Of a DNA stretch of 37,805 nucleotides, positions 1-6,132 are shown one piece after another. Position numbers and translations under genes: made by a program. The stretch spans positions 1 to 37,805 of the forward strand of contig CANGDZ010000031.1 of NCBI GenBank assembly GCA_947452785.1, given 5' to 3'. The notes below the pieces were generated by a model. That model searched no databases. It saw only the letters and a list, made by a program, of their open reading frames with translations, and was not told where the DNA came from. The DNA is from Comamonadaceae bacterium (lineage in GTDB: Bacteria > Pseudomonadota > Gammaproteobacteria > Burkholderiales > Burkholderiaceae_C). How positions within the stretch are numbered: position 1 is the first letter of the stretch; each line of letters begins with the position of its first letter.

Positions 1-149
1 ATGGGCATGATCCGTGGGCTTATCTCAAGGATGTGCTGACGCGATTGCCTGGCCACATGAACAGTCGGATCGACGAGCTGTTACCTCACCACTGGCAACC
101 GCAACCCTGAGTCGGTGCAACGGTCAAGGTGCCGTGGCTAGCCGCTTAC
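1..149 (+). mobile_element. IS66-family element, right end only
   Basis: This is the terminal part of an insertion sequence whose body lies to the left of the window. It holds the last 35 codons of an IS66-type transposase (3-110) and then a short non-coding tail. The tail ends in a sequence whose reverse complement begins GTAAGCGGCTAGCCACGGCA, matching the GTAA-start terminal inverted repeat I know for the IS66 family, so I place the end near 149. From about 150 onward the DNA reads as the 3' part of a PIN-domain gene on the minus strand, so the element sits inside that gene. The other end and the target-site duplication cannot be seen. Confidence 0.75.
3..110 (+). CDS. IS66-family transposase, C-terminal fragment
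   Basis: The frame enters from the left edge and stops with TGA at 108-110. The visible residues include HDPWAYLKDVL and GHMNSRIDELLPHHW, the typical tail of IS66 transposases, where the DPWAYL..VL segment is followed by a short region ending in LLP..W. The rest of the protein lies outside the window. IS66 transposases catalyse transposition of their own element together with the accessory proteins TnpB and TnpC-type partners. Whether this copy is intact cannot be judged from the fragment. Confidence 0.8.
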   Translation, partial: GHDPWAYLKDVLTRLPGHMNSRIDELLPHHWQPQP

Positions 150-602
150 GGCAGTACGACCAAAGGATCGAGTTCTAATTGTTGCAACAAAAACTCATCC
201 GGGTGCAAAACCGTGATCCCAAGCGGATCAAGCACTTTCGCTGGAAAGTCTTTGATGTTGAAGGTCACGATCGAGTCTGCATGGCCCGCGATGGCTGCAG
301 CCAAGACATGTCGGTCCTTGGGATCAGGAAGGTGAAGGCATTGCTCAATAACTGTCCAACCATCTTCTGGCACCTCCCAGTCAGGACAGGTGTCATGCAT
401 CTGATCACGTCGTGTATTGAAGTCAGCTTCCGATCTGTTTCTATTTTTGGCTAAATTTTTGATCTATTCCTGATCGATCCTTTGAGACCATTTTGCAGCA
501 TAAATTCCTGTTGCCGCGACTTCCATCAGGGCATCGGAAATGGCAACCGAATACAAAACGTTTGCGTCTAGAAGTGCGGTGTATTGGTTGTGCCCAGCCA
601 TG
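150..602 (-). pseudogene. PIN-domain toxin (VapC-like), broken by a stop codon and an IS66 insertion
   Basis: The gene starts with ATG at 602-600, 11 bases after the stop of the antitoxin gene. The N-terminus reads MAGHNQYTALLDANVLYSVA, with the first PIN acidic residue in LLDANVL. After KWSQRIDQE an in-frame TAG (complement of 464-466) occurs where relatives have TGG (tryptophan). The frame then continues without interruption to the left, including [22 protein letters not shown], which carries the later PIN acidic residues. At about 150 the frame meets the IS66 end, so the C-terminus is lost. PIN toxins are Mg-dependent RNases, usually acting on tRNA or mRNA. This copy should yield only a 46-residue peptide unless the amber codon is suppressed or an internal ATG (400-398) is used. 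Confidence 0.8.
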
Positions 603-613
603 ATTTGCTCTTA

Positions 614-1084
614 TCAATATTCGAGGCCGAGCTCGCGTGCGTTGTCGGCCTTCTTGTCGAGGGCTTCTTGTTGTTTTGCTCTCATTGCTTTCGAGTAGTC
701 CATCAAGTCTGCAAACCTGATGCGACGGTGCGTGCCAACCATGCGATGTATCAATCTGCCTGCTTCTATCTCTTTAATGACAAATGGTCGAGAGACATTC
801 AAGAAGTTGGCTGCTTCAACCGTGCTCAACTCCTGCTTTTCAGGAACGAGCATGATGGGTTGGTGGCGAGCCATTAGTCCAAGCGTTTGCCCAAGAACAC
901 GCAAAATTTGCGGTGGAACTTGGACGCTAGGACTTGAGCCATCATCACTTTCAATGGTGATGGTCGCTGCACGCGAGTGATCAAGGCAGGCCATGATCAT
1001 TCGTTCCGCAGTCTTTACCATTTCTGTTTCGCTGTCGTTCAAGGGGGGAGGGACAAGTCTGTCCCTGTCGATGGTTGTGCTCAT
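614..1084 (-). CDS. Excisionase-type helix-turn-helix antitoxin paired with a PIN toxin
   Basis: This 156-residue protein has an N-terminal part of about 80 residues that I do not recognise as a named domain. It is followed by a helix-turn-helix of the excisionase/MerR-like class (LSTVEAANFLNVSRPFVIKEIEAGRLIHRMVGTHRRIRFADL, shown here only as the key pattern: STVEAANFL, SRPFV, HRRIRFADL). The C-terminus is charged and helical (YSKAMRAKQQEALDKKADNARELG), as expected for a toxin-neutralising tail. It lies just upstream of the PIN gene, in the same direction and 11 bases away, which is the usual antitoxin-first order. The product probably represses its own promoter. With the toxin broken, it may persist only as a regulator or as protection against related toxins. 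Confidence 0.75.
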   Translation of the reverse strand: MSTTIDRDRLVPPPLNDSETEMVKTAERMIMACLDHSRAATITIESDDGSSPSVQVPPQILRVLGQTLGLMARHQPIMLVPEKQELSTVEAANFLNVSRPFVIKEIEAGRLIHRMVGTHRRIRFADLMDYSKAMRAKQQEALDKKADNARELGLEY

Positions 1085-1300
1085 GGTGCTCTCTTGTGGT
1101 GTTCTGTTTTACTGTGTTTCATCAATTACTAGGCACGTTGCTACTATAACCCCATAAGTGAAATAAGTGCAACAAATGAAGCAAATGTCCTTTTGGGAAG
1201 CCAGGTATTTGTGCTGACATGAATTACACGTTTTATTGCACGGATGCATTTTATGTTTTTAAGTCATTGATTTATATATGAAATTTACCGAAGTTCTACG

Positions 1301-1345
1301 TTGAAAATCCGCGTGTCACTGGTTCGATTCCAGTCCAGGCCACCA
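1301..1345 (+). repeat. tRNA-Phe 3' end remnant, attachment-site copy 1
   Basis: Starting TTGAAAATCCGCGTGTCACT, this 45-base segment matches the 3' part of a tRNA-Phe: GAA anticodon loop, 3' anticodon stem TCCGC, a five-pair T stem with loop TTCGATT, acceptor strand CCAGGCC, A and CCA. The 5' half is absent, because the upstream bases cannot pair with the stem. A near-identical copy (44 of 45 bases) lies at 3038-3082 in the same direction. Such copies arise when an integrase crosses over inside the anticodon-loop region of a tRNA gene. The intact tRNA-Phe is therefore expected to the left of the window. Confidence 0.85.
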
Positions 1346-1350
1346 ATTAG

Positions 1351-1385
1351 AGCCGTCGTTTTACTCTGTCGAACGGCGGTTTTTC
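1351..1385 (+). terminator. Rho-independent terminator carried with the tRNA-Phe end, copy 1
   Basis: AGCCGTCGTT, an 11-base loop and GAACGGCGGT are followed by a run of T. The stem pairs with one G-T pair. It lies six bases after the tRNA CCA and is repeated behind the second tRNA end, so it is the original terminator of the tRNA gene duplicated with the attachment site. Confidence 0.75.
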
Positions 1386-1736
1386 TCATTCTGTCTAGCG
1401 TAAGACACGCTGCTGCCACGCTGTTCCGACTTGCTCTCTCCTGCTGAAATATTCAGCAGGCCAGTTGAACACCCAAGTCAATTTTGAGAAGGCGCTCCGG
1501 TTGGTCAGTTTTCGGTCGGCGTCAGCAGCACTAACTAGAGCGTTTTGAATTGACTCACCAAGTTAGCGGTTTGACTAGTTTTGAATGAGGGATGCGATTG
1601 GGCATCTGTGCATTTGCAAGATGCACTTGACTCAATATCTTTGTCCAAGTCGCATACTGAGACAAATCTTTTGCAATTCTTCGGTGGTCATCACCTGTGA
1701 TGGGTGCAACGCATGCCAATGCGCTTGGTTGGGTGA
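1386..1736. other. Non-coding stretch inside the small island
   Basis: I see no convincing gene here. The notable item is a 21-base inverted repeat at 1440-1460 with 9-base arms CCTGCTGAA and TTCAGCAGG around ATA. It has no T-run after it, so it looks more like a protein-binding site or a remnant end than a terminator. The rest is ordinary sequence downstream of the convergent ATPase gene. Confidence 0.5.
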
Positions 1737-2789
1737 CTACTTCGACGAGGAATGGTGTTGTTCGGGGAGTCTTGGCGCCACGGCGCGTAACCACATGCGT
1801 TCGACTTGTTCCGTCATGTGGATTGGCGTCAGTTCCACTTGTAGATGTGCATTGGCGTATACCCGAAACAATTCGTCGGCAAATGCTTGGCCAATCTCAT
1901 TGACACCTTTGAAGTCTAAGATCACTTTCTTGAAGCGATCGAATCTTGCGATGAGGCGCTTAGCTTGAGATCGGGAGATCAACTGCTCATCGCCTAAGCG
2001 CGCAAGCTTCATAGGAACAATCGTTTTGGAAAAGTCGAAATCTTCAGGCGCGTTCATGAACTGCTGAAAGACGTCATTGGTCGTGCAGTCACTGTCTAGT
2101 GAAATTCTCATGATGACCAGAGTTCCGTTGACAAACGGACTGGGTTCTTCAATCAAGAAGTCATGCTTGTCATCGTGGCTGAATTGAAGTCCGTTCGCTT
2201 CGATTTCAAAGTAGTCAAACATCCTAGAGGTGAAGAACACCCCTTCACCGCTATGTCTGCTCGGATCAGTGGTGAACTTGCCTTTAGAGAGTTCGAAAAG
2301 TGCTTGACGCTTGTCTGCCAGGTTCAGCGCGGCAGATATTTTTTCGAAAATTCCGATACCGTTGTCTGCTACGACTAGAGTTAGATGCTTCTCTGTTTGT
2401 GAAGCAGCGGCAAACACCGATGATCCGGCAGAGTGATCAATCGAGTTGTTGACCATTTCTGTGAACCCGTGTGCCGCAATGCCGGTCACATTTGCTTTGA
2501 GATTGAAGTAAGGACGAAAATCCTGCTCCCAAATCACGTCCTCTTCAAGGTTGACCAAGTCATAGACTTGAGACACACGACGGCGATAACCAGGACTGAA
2601 GACAGGATGAGTTGCGGGGCCGCTTCGTGCAATCCAACCGTCATGTTCCAACTGCTGGACGTAGCGTGCTGCTGCTGTCCTTGAAATCCCCTCACGAGTA
2701 GCATAAAACTTTGTGAGGTCTTTCGGGTGTGCCAGTATGTCACGAGTGACGTTCGTAGTCAGACGGCTGATGCGTGAGGGTTTGGCCAT
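1737..2789 (-). CDS. Winged-helix / GHKL-type ATPase / STAS-like (DUF4325) fusion protein
   Basis: This is a 350-residue, three-part protein. Residues 1-60 look like a winged helix (ISRTAAARYVQQLEHDGWIA). Residues 100-230 form a GHKL (histidine-kinase-like) ATPase with an N box EMVNNSIDHS (111-120), a G1 box DNGIGI (142-147) and a G2-like SGEGVFF (180-186). Residues 285-335 match the STAS-like DUF4325 pattern (VILDFKGVNEIGQAFADELF). There is no histidine phospho-acceptor domain or membrane segment, so it is not a classical sensor kinase. GHKL plus STAS pairing recalls anti-sigma/anti-anti-sigma partners, here in one chain with a DNA-binding head. It is the only clear gene between the two tRNA-Phe ends, which makes it the cargo of that unit. 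Its biological role is not established from sequence; a regulatory or conflict (defence) role is inference. Confidence 0.85.
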   Translation of the reverse strand: MAKPSRISRLTTNVTRDILAHPKDLTKFYATREGISRTAAARYVQQLEHDGWIARSGPATHPVFSPGYRRRVSQVYDLVNLEEDVIWEQDFRPYFNLKANVTGIAAHGFTEMVNNSIDHSAGSSVFAAASQTEKHLTLVVADNGIGIFEKISAALNLADKRQALFELSKGKFTTDPSRHSGEGVFFTSRMFDYFEIEANGLQFSHDDKHDFLIEEPSPFVNGTLVIMRISLDSDCTTNDVFQQFMNAPEDFDFSKTIVPMKLARLGDEQLISRSQAKRLIARFDRFKKVILDFKGVNEIGQAFADELFRVYANAHLQVELTPIHMTEQVERMWLRAVAPRLPEQHHSSSK

Positions 2790-2795
2790 AGCTCA

Positions 2796-2855
2796 GTTGC
2801 TTCACACTTAAAAGACAACATTGTAAACTTAAAAAATAATGTTGTAAACTTAAAA
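2796..2855 (-). promoter_or_regulatory. Three operator-like direct repeats upstream of the ATPase/STAS gene
   Basis: On the plus strand the element reads TTCACACTTAAAA (2801), TTGTAAACTTAAAA (2821) and TTGTAAACTTAAAA (2842). The copies are spaced by 20 and 21 bases, two turns of the helix, and end just 12 bases before the start codon at 2789. A row of in-phase direct repeats over a promoter suggests cooperative binding of a repressor, plausibly the winged-helix part of the downstream protein itself. Confidence 0.5.
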
Positions 2856-3037
2856 GTTGTAGGTCAAGCAGCGATTGAGATCACTTTTGCGGTCCGATTG
2901 AATCCATTCAAACCTCAAGCCTAAGTGTATGGGGTGGAAACCGGCCCTGGATGAGGTTCATTACACGTTTTTTTGCACGGAAGCATTTTATTCTTTTAAG
3001 TTATTGATTTAAAATAGAAAATAACTTCAACTCTGCG

Positions 3038-3082
3038 TTGAAAATCCGCGTGACACTGGTTCGATTCCAGTCCAGGCCACCA
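3038..3082 (+). repeat. tRNA-Phe 3' end remnant, attachment-site copy 2
   Basis: This is the same 45-base tRNA-Phe 3' end as at 1301-1345, differing by one base in the variable loop (GTGAC in place of GTGTC). The sequence before it (about 2960-3030) also resembles that before copy 1 (about 1222-1295): both contain ACACGTTTT, TGCACGGA, GCATTTTAT and TTATTGATTTA-like words. The repeat is therefore about 170 bases long, and its left part is probably the shared end of the integrated elements. The two copies are 1737 bases apart and define one small unit. Confidence 0.85.
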
Positions 3083-3087
3083 ATTAG

Positions 3088-3121
3088 AACCGTCGTTTTA
3101 CTCTGTAGAACGGCGGTTTTT
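3088..3121 (+). terminator. Rho-independent terminator carried with the tRNA-Phe end, copy 2
   Basis: AACCGTCGTT, a short loop and AACGGCGGTTTTT form a stem with one G-T pair and a T-run. It is the counterpart of the terminator at 1351-1385. Confidence 0.75.
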
Positions 3122-3221
3122 CTCTTTCTGGGGCGTCAATTCAATCGACGTTTACGCTGGCGCCACTCTGCTGTCATGCTACACAGCAATGGATTCGAAA
3201 TGCCCTAAATGCTTCGCCTAA

Positions 3222-3392
3222 GTGGCTCCAATACGGCGATCATTGGGTGGCGCCAATACGCCGATCATGACGTGGCTCCAATACGGCGATCATTAGGTGG
3301 CACCAATACGCCGATCATGACGTGGCTCCAATACGGCGATCATTAGGTGGCACCAATACGCCGATCACAAAGTGGATCCATTACGGCGATCC
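3222..3392 (+). repeat. Seven-unit tandem array with an exact 25-base period
   Basis: Units start at 3222, 3247, 3272, 3297, 3322, 3347 and 3372. Each is a 21-base core of the form GTGG-[CA]-[TGA]-CCA-[AT]-TACG-[GC]-CGATC followed by a 4-base spacer. Odd units carry GTGGCTCC..TACGGCG and even units GTGGC[GA]CC..TACGCCG, so a 50-base super-repeat underlies the array. The last unit diverges (GTGGATCCATTACGGCG) and supplies the stop codon of the AbiEi-like gene (3381-3383). IS21-family ends carry multiple short direct repeats of this general kind, so a lost IS21-type element is the leading explanation, but no istA/istB sequence is present. Confidence 0.8.
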
Positions 3393-4196
3393 GTGACAGC
3401 TGTCATGGGCTAGCTCCTGTGATGCCCGCAGGACTTTGCTGATGTTGCTCAGCATCCGGGTCACACTGGCACTGGTCATAGGCTCAAACGCTCGTCGCTT
3501 GAACACGCGCTTGACCTTGGGGACGCCGTAATAAAAGCACAGCCGGGCAACGTCCTCGAATTTGTGCTTCTCGAGCACCTTGCCAATCAACACATCGTCC
3601 CTGATGTTCGGGTTGGACCAGTCATACGCACCTGACAAACCGATCTTGACGGACTTGCGTGGCGCATTGGCTTGCTGGATGGCGGAGCGCAGCCGCGCCG
3701 GGATCAGCGCTGCGTAGCTGTCGAGTTCACCTTCGGCCCAGTCACCCATGGCGCGCTGGATCTCCAGTGTCGTGAGATTTTGCATGCCCCGGGTCCACAG
3801 CTCAAGTAACACCCGGCCCTTGGCACTGGCGGCGAGCTGGACTTTCCTTTGACTCATGTGGCGAAACTCCACGGTGTGCCCCGCAGCCTTGACGGTGCGT
3901 GACAAACCCGAGGTGGGCACCAACAGCACATTGCCGGGCGCTTTGGCTGGTGCAATCCCCACGCGCTCGCCGGTCTTGTGCGCAAGGGCGCTGGCCACGG
4001 TTTGCGCATCCACCTGCTGACCAGCGACAGCGTACAGCCCTCTGGCCACCCGCACGATGGTCCCGGCCTTCATCAAACGAAAGAGCGCCTGGTCAACGGC
4101 TGCACGTGTTCCTGCCGACAAGAAGTCAGCACTGGAGAACACTGCCCCCTGGGGCGGGTCTGCGATGGCTTGCCGGATTGTTTCAGAAGTACGCAT
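3381..4196 (-). CDS. AbiEi-family (type IV) antitoxin-like protein
   Basis: This is a 271-residue protein. Residues 1-60 form the winged helix typical of AbiEi/DUF6088 antitoxins (TIRQAIADPPQGAVFSSADF, then ALFRLMKAGTIVRVARGLYA). The middle part (GLSRTVKAAGHTVEFRHMS, then LLELWTRGM) also fits that family. Residues 195-255 (SGAYDWSNPNIRDDVLIGKV, then FEDVARLCFYYGVPKVKRVF) resemble a short domain usually found in partner genes of the same systems. The last residues (HDSCHGSP) are read from the 25-base repeat array, so the natural C-terminus may have been replaced. No AbiEii nucleotidyltransferase toxin gene follows, so this is an orphan. AbiEi proteins bind DNA and repress their operon. Confidence 0.7.
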   Translation of the reverse strand: MRTSETIRQAIADPPQGAVFSSADFLSAGTRAAVDQALFRLMKAGTIVRVARGLYAVAGQQVDAQTVASALAHKTGERVGIAPAKAPGNVLLVPTSGLSRTVKAAGHTVEFRHMSQRKVQLAASAKGRVLLELWTRGMQNLTTLEIQRAMGDWAEGELDSYAALIPARLRSAIQQANAPRKSVKIGLSGAYDWSNPNIRDDVLIGKVLEKHKFEDVARLCFYYGVPKVKRVFKRRAFEPMTSASVTRMLSNISKVLRASQELAHDSCHGSP

Positions 4197-4675
4197 GTTA
4201 GAAATTATCGTTGTTTTTCGCTCATTGTCAATATTTCATGGCTGATGCGACCCCTGAGGCCATGGTCTTGCCGGGATTAAAGAACTGGAGATATCGCCAA
4301 AGTTCTTTCTTCAGTTCCTTATGTGAACGGCTGTTGGTTTCCGCGTAAATCTGGTGTCAGCAAACATGCGATCGCCTGCACCAGCTAAGGCTGTCAGCTT
4401 TTTGAACCTCTCTTGAGTCGAATTGGAGTGCCCGCTCTATTGGGCACTAAGGTGCCCTGGGCTGTCCTGATTTGCTCTGGCATGGCGTACACGCTTTTTT
4501 GCGCTACAAATCGCCATGCCTGTGTATGAAGCAGGCGCGACAGTGTCAATAACTTAGCCGGTCAACCCACTGCCGCGCCCCGAGACCCTACTGGAGAGCA
4601 ACGTTGCAAGCATAGTATTTCACGAAGCGGGAATGGTTGTCCAGATGGTGGTTTTACGCATAGGCATGAACGCCC
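4197..4675. other. Non-coding stretch with two inverted repeats
   Basis: No gene is visible. The stretch should contain the promoter of the AbiEi-like gene near its left end. Two inverted repeats stand out: GTGCCC-N8-GGGCAC at 4428-4447, and a 9-base-arm hairpin GGCATGGCG / CGCCATGCC at 4479-4520 enclosing ACGCTTTTTTGCGCT. They may be ends of degraded insertion elements, which fits the neighbouring IS debris. Confidence 0.45.
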
Positions 4676-4990
4676 ATGCCAACCACTCAGCCGCCGCTCA
4701 GGCTCTTTCTGTGCGCCCGCTGCCGCAGCGCTGTCACCATCTGCAGCTGCTGCGACCGCGGTCAGCGCTATTGCAGCGCAGCTTGTTCGCGCTTGGCCAG
4801 AAGTTGCGCCCAACGTGCAGCGGCTCAGCGCTACCAAAGCAGCCGCAAAGGCCGTCATGCCCACGCCCAGCGCCAAGCCCAATGGTGGGCTCGCCAACAA
4901 ATAGTGACACATCAGGGTAGCCCATCACTGGTGTTGCCTCAATTCACCGGACACTTTGACCTTCTTGAACAAGGTCATCGGCATCAATGA
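4676..4990 (+). pseudogene. Cys-rich zinc-finger-like protein, C-terminus overwritten by an IS3 end
   Basis: The first ~80 residues carry paired cysteines (LCARC, ICSCCDRGQRYC, SAACSRLARSC) and a basic tail (RYQSSRKGRHAHAQRQAQWW, then VTHQGS). I know this arrangement from short proteins encoded beside transposable elements in betaproteobacteria. That is recollection, not a search. After about 4935 the reading frame crosses the end of an IS3 element (CAATTCACCGGACAC), and the last ~20 residues are read from the element. The gene is therefore probably truncated. Function is unknown; zinc binding is inferred from the cysteine pattern. Confidence 0.5.
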
Positions 4991-5191
4991 TATCGATGTC
5001 TGATTTCTGTTTCTTCAAACTCCTCTCAAATATGTTGGGTGAACGTTGTTCCAGAACGCTGTGACGGCGCAGTAGGTTGTACCAAGCCTCAATCCAGTTG
5101 AAGATCGCCAAGCGTGCCTCGGCTTTTGTTTTCCAAGAACGCCTGTCGATGAGTTCGCACTCCAAGGTCGCAAAGAAGCTCTCGGCCCGTT
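4936..5191 (-). pseudogene. IS3-family transposase (OrfB), C-terminal fragment with IS end
   Basis: Read leftwards from about 5191, the fragment gives AESFFATLECELIDRRSW, KTKAEARLAIFNWIEAWYN and RRHSVLEQRSPNIFE. This is the classic end of the IS3-family DDE transposase, including the last catalytic glutamate region and the WYN..RRHS.L...SP motif. The stop is at 4944-4946, and the terminal inverted repeat candidate (reverse complement GTGTCCGGTGAATTG) lies just beyond it. The N-terminal two thirds and the left end of the element are missing, so it cannot move by itself. Confidence 0.8.
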
Positions 5192-5194
5192 AAC

Positions 5195-5407
5195 TTCTTC
5201 ATCCAACCCGCACAACCCAAAGCCATCTACCTACGCGACGGCGAAGTTGTTTTGTATCGCCGTAGCCGCAGGTTGCTGTGTCGCTACCGATTGGCTGACG
5301 GCAGTTGGGTAAGACAGACGACGGGCAAAGCCGCTTTAGAACACGCCATTGCCCGTGCTCGGGGCAAGTGTCATACTAGAAAATCTTTACTCCCCGAAGC
5401 ATTGATC
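5195..5407 (+). pseudogene. Tyrosine-integrase N-terminal remnant
   Basis: The frame reads AIYLRDGEVVLYRRSRRLL, CRYRLADGSWVRQTTGKAA and LEHAIARA. This resembles the N-terminal arm-DNA-binding region of tyrosine-type integrases (YxR...W.CRxK...G.W.R.STG...). There is no core-binding or catalytic domain, because the frame runs straight into the SOUL protein gene. It may be the relic of the integrase that placed islands at the tRNA-Phe to the left, or an unrelated one. The integrase assignment rests on pattern only. Confidence 0.5.
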
Positions 5408-6088
5408 ATGTTGCAGTTTCGACACCGCCCAAATTTCAACGTAGACCGTCTGAATCTAATCGTGAATTTGGCCTGGCGCGCGATGCTGCCTTGCTTCTTG
5501 CTTCTCTCCTTTCCAATGAGCAGTCACGCCACTGAAGAGCCAGACTTCAAGATCGCCCAAGCCATCGGCAATATCGAGGTGCGAGAGTACGCTGCCTACA
5601 GCGTCGCTGAAGTTGTGGTCCCCGGACCAGCAGAGGAGGCGGGCAATCGGGCTTTTCCGATACTGGCGGGCTACATCTTTGGCAAGAACAAGGGCGAGCG
5701 CAAGTTTGCGATGACTGCGCCCGTTACACAATCGCCGACGCCGGTCAAGCTCGAGATGACGGCACCGGTCACTCAATCGGCAGCCCCAGGTGGATTCCTT
5801 GTGCAATTTGTACTTCCAAAGGGGGTTACAAGCGACAATGCCCCTGAGCCTGTTGACCCACGGGTCATTCTGCGCAATATCGCGCCCAGCCGTATGGCGG
5901 TGATTCGTTATTCAGGTTTTTGGTCAGATGCCAATTACCTCGACCATTTGCAGCAGATTAGAGCGACGCTGGCGGCCAATGGTCTGCAGCCCAAGGGTGA
6001 GCCCGTGTATTCTCGCTACAACGCACCTTTTACCCCTTGGTTCATGCGGCGAAACGAAATTTGGCTGTATCTTGCCTCGGCGCAGTAA
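5408..6088 (+). CDS. SOUL-family haem-binding protein, secreted
   Basis: This 226-residue protein belongs to the SOUL/HBP family. The hallmark segments are IGNIEVREYAAYSVAEV, RAFPILAGYIFGKNKGERKFAMTAPVTQ, a second MTAPVTQS, and FSGFW-like YSGFWSD followed by a C-terminal RYNAPFTPWFMRRNEIW (given here as pattern words). A hydrophobic stretch MLPCFLLLSFPMSSHA points to export, with the cleavage site near ..SHA-TEE. I choose ATG 5408; ATG 5483 would give a shorter signal peptide. The reading frame is open further upstream into an integrase remnant, which is accidental. Bacterial SOUL proteins bind haem or related tetrapyrroles; the physiological role is unclear. Confidence 0.85.
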   Translation: MLQFRHRPNFNVDRLNLIVNLAWRAMLPCFLLLSFPMSSHATEEPDFKIAQAIGNIEVREYAAYSVAEVVVPGPAEEAGNRAFPILAGYIFGKNKGERKFAMTAPVTQSPTPVKLEMTAPVTQSAAPGGFLVQFVLPKGVTSDNAPEPVDPRVILRNIAPSRMAVIRYSGFWSDANYLDHLQQIRATLAANGLQPKGEPVYSRYNAPFTPWFMRRNEIWLYLASAQ

Positions 6089-6132
6089 TCGGGGCATTAG
6101 CTATTCATCTCTTTAGTGGTTACCCCCCTGAT

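Noticed and set aside
1301..1345. Intact tRNA-Phe gene
   Set aside because: The 5' half (acceptor strand, D arm and 5' anticodon stem) is missing at both copies, so they are remnants.
3222..3392. Reading the 25-base array as a CRISPR
   Set aside because: Spacers are only four bases and no cas genes are near.
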